DNA of 14,599 bases from Streptomyces sp. NRRL WC-3549. Its GTDB lineage: Bacteria > Actinomycetota > Actinomycetes > Streptomycetales > Streptomycetaceae. Shown here one piece after another: positions 12,909 to 14,599 of the stretch. A model generated the notes under the pieces. The model had not been told where the DNA came from, did no database searches, and worked only from the letters and a program-made list of their open reading frames with translations. Each line of letters opens with the position of its first letter. Positions within the stretch are counted from its first letter, which is position 1. The stretch covers positions 213,485 through 228,083 of the forward strand of contig NZ_KL585394.1 of the NCBI RefSeq assembly GCF_000721935.1. Reading direction: 5' to 3'. Made by a program: the position numbers and the translations under genes.

Positions 12909-14565
12909 GTGCAGCAGGACCTCATCGCCCGCGCCCAGACCTGGCTGGCCGAGGACCCGGACCCGGAGACCCGCGAGGAGCTCGCGGCCCTCCTCGCCGC
13001 CGGGGACCACGACGCCCTCGCCGAACGCTTCGCCGGCACCCTCCAGTTCGGCACGGCCGGACTGCGGGGCGAGATCGGCGCGGGCCCGATGCGGATGAAC
13101 CGTTCCGTCGTCATCCGCGCCGCCGCCGGCCTCGCCGCGTACCTGAAGGCGCACGGCGACTCGGGCGGTCTGGTCGTCATCGGCTACGACGCCCGCTACC
13201 TACGACGCCCGCTACAAGTCGGCCGACTTCGCCCGCGACACCGCCGCCGTGATGACCGGTGCGGGCCTGCGCGCCGCCGTACTCCCCCGCCCGCTGCCCA
13301 CCCCGGTCCTCGCGTACGCCATCCGGCATCTGGGGGCCGTCGCGGGCGTGGAGGTCACCGCCAGCCACAACCCCCCGCGTGACAACGGCTACAAGGTCTA
13401 CCTCGGCGACGGCTCGCAGATCGTGCCCCCGGCCGACGCGGAGATCGCCGCGGAGATCGCGGCGGTCGGCCCGCTGGACGGCGTACCGCGCCCGGAGAAC
13501 GGCTGGGAGGTCCTCGGTGACGAGGTCCTGGCCGCCTACCTCGCCCGTACCGACGCCGTCCTCGCCCCCGGGTCGCCCCGCACCGCGCGGACCGTCTACA
13601 CCGCGATGCACGGCGTCGGCACCTCCGTCCTCACGGCGGCCTTCGCGCGGGCCGGCTTCCCCGAGCCGGTGCTCGTCGCCGAGCAGGCCGACCCGGACCC
13701 GGCGTTCCCGACGGTGGCGTTCCCCAACCCGGAGGAGCCGGGCGCCATGGACCTCGCCTTCGCGACCGCGCGCCGGGCGGAGCCGGACCTGGTCATCGCC
13801 AACGACCCGGACGCGGACCGCTGTGCCGTCGCCGTCCCCGACCCGTCGGCCGGGGGCGGCTGGCGGATGCTGCGCGGGGACGAGGTCGGCGCGCTGCTCG
13901 CCGCCCACCTGGTGGGCCGGGGCGTCACCGGGGTGCTCGCCGAGTCGATCGTGTCCTCCTCCCTGCTCGGCCGGATCGCCGAGAAGGCGGGCCTGGGCTA
14001 CGAGGAGACGCTGACGGGCTTCAAGTGGATCGCCCGGGTGGACGGGCTGCGGTACGGCTACGAGGAGGCGCTGGGCTACTGCGTCGACCCGGAGGGCGTA
14101 CGCGACAAGGACGGCATCACCGCCGCGCTGCTCGTCGCCGAGCTGGCCTCCGTCCTGAAGGAGCGGGGCCGCACGCTGCTCGACCTGCTCGACGACCTCG
14201 CGCTGGACCACGGGCTGCACGCGACCGACCAGCTCTCGGTGCGGGTCGAGGACCTGAGCGTCATCGCGGACGCCATGCGCCGGCTCCGCGAGAACCCGCC
14301 GGCCGCGCTGGCGGGCCTGCCCGTCACCTCGGCCGAGGACCTGGCCCGGGGCACGGACCGGCTGCCGCCCACGGACGGTCTGCGGTACCAGCTGACCGGC
14401 GCCCGGGTGATCGTCCGCCCGAGCGGCACCGAGCCGAAGCTCAAGTGCTACCTGGAGGTCGTGGTACCGGTCGCGGACAGGGACGGACTGCCCGAGGCGA
14501 GGGAGACGGCCGCGAGCCTGCTGTCCGGCATCAAGCGGGACCTGGCGGCGGCCGCGGGGATCTGA
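12909..14565 (+). pseudogene. Phospho-sugar mutase (phosphopentomutase/phosphomannomutase), frameshifted by a 16-bp duplication
   Basis: These enzymes interconvert sugar 1- and 5/6-phosphates through a phosphoserine. The N-terminus reads FGTAGLRGEIG up to VVIGYDARY, then the unit CTACGACGCCCGCTAC occurs twice in tandem (13184-13199, 13200-13215) and shifts the frame by +1. Everything after lies in the new frame: TASHNP with active-site serine (about 147 after repair), metal loop DPDADR (294-299), GFKWIARV, GYEEALGY and RPSGTEPKLK. Removing one copy gives 546 residues, the normal length. As written the first frame stops at 13382 (157 residues). GFKWI and YEEA point to the PGM2/phosphopentomutase clade, which suits the upstream phosphorylase, but mannose or glucose use is not excluded. 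GTG at 12909 has GAGAGG 7 nt upstream. Confidence 0.9.
13184..13215 (+). repeat. Perfect 16-bp tandem duplication inside the mutase gene
   Basis: CTACGACGCCCGCTAC is present twice head to tail. The unit itself starts and ends with CTAC, so slippage between those 4-bp ends is a simple mechanism. It encodes YDARY of the family motif once; the second copy is out of place. Confidence 0.95.
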
Positions 14566-14599
14566 CCGTCTCCGGTGCGGCGGGTCGCCGCGGCGGCCC

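Noticed and set aside
1..14599. tRNA, rRNA, CRISPR, insertion sequence or prophage signals
   Set aside because: I saw no spaced repeat arrays, transposase motifs, attachment-site duplications or cloverleaf sequences.

Overview
The window reads as a chromosomal core region of a Streptomyces-like actinomycete. It is very GC-rich with strongly GC-biased third codon positions. The proteins match actinobacterial families: an epsilon subunit of acyl-CoA carboxylase, an Rv1264-type adenylyl cyclase, and an LpdA-type flavoprotein. From memory, the order birA / carboxyltransferase / epsilon subunit / maf / biotin carboxylase and, further on, lpdA / purine nucleoside phosphorylase / phosphomutase resembles both the Streptomyces coelicolor SCO4916-SCO4928 region and Mycobacterium tuberculosis Rv3279c-Rv3308. 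I see no mobile element, RNA gene, CRISPR array or integration site.

Layout. 1-1035 (-): class III adenylyl cyclase, cut by the window edge. 1348-2213 (-): biotin-protein ligase, frameshifted at about 1897-1900. 2389-3969 and 4000-4206 (+): carboxyltransferase beta and epsilon subunits. 4283-4411 (+): 42-residue membrane peptide. 4506-5111 (+): Maf. 5115-5543 (-): four-helix membrane protein. 5964-7718 (+): biotinylated alpha subunit, preceded by a 420-bp regulatory-looking gap. 7838-8434 (+): TetR regulator. 8473-9441 (-): DeoR regulator. 9633-11072 (-): LpdA-like NAD(P)H-quinone reductase. 11324-11761 (+): gamma-glutamylcyclotransferase-like protein. 11876-12700 (+): purine nucleoside phosphorylase. 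12909-14565 (+): phosphopentomutase/phosphomannomutase, broken by a 16-bp tandem duplication.

How the genes fit together. The left half is an acyl-CoA (probably propionyl-CoA) carboxylase module. The alpha subunit carries biotin, BirA would attach it, and the beta and epsilon subunits carry out carboxyl transfer to make (methyl)malonyl-CoA for lipid and polyketide synthesis. The right half is a nucleoside-salvage pair. The phosphorylase releases ribose-1-phosphate and the mutase would convert it to ribose-5-phosphate. Two regulators and a quinone reductase lie between.

No clearly new multi-gene system is visible. The points most worth checking are: two conserved genes broken by small indels of different kinds; five genes with a TAnnnT hexamer exactly 6-7 nt before the start codon and no ribosome binding site (probable leaderless transcripts); several very strong palindromes between genes, one inside a coding end; and a C-tract just before the mutase that could form a G-quadruplex on the opposite strand.
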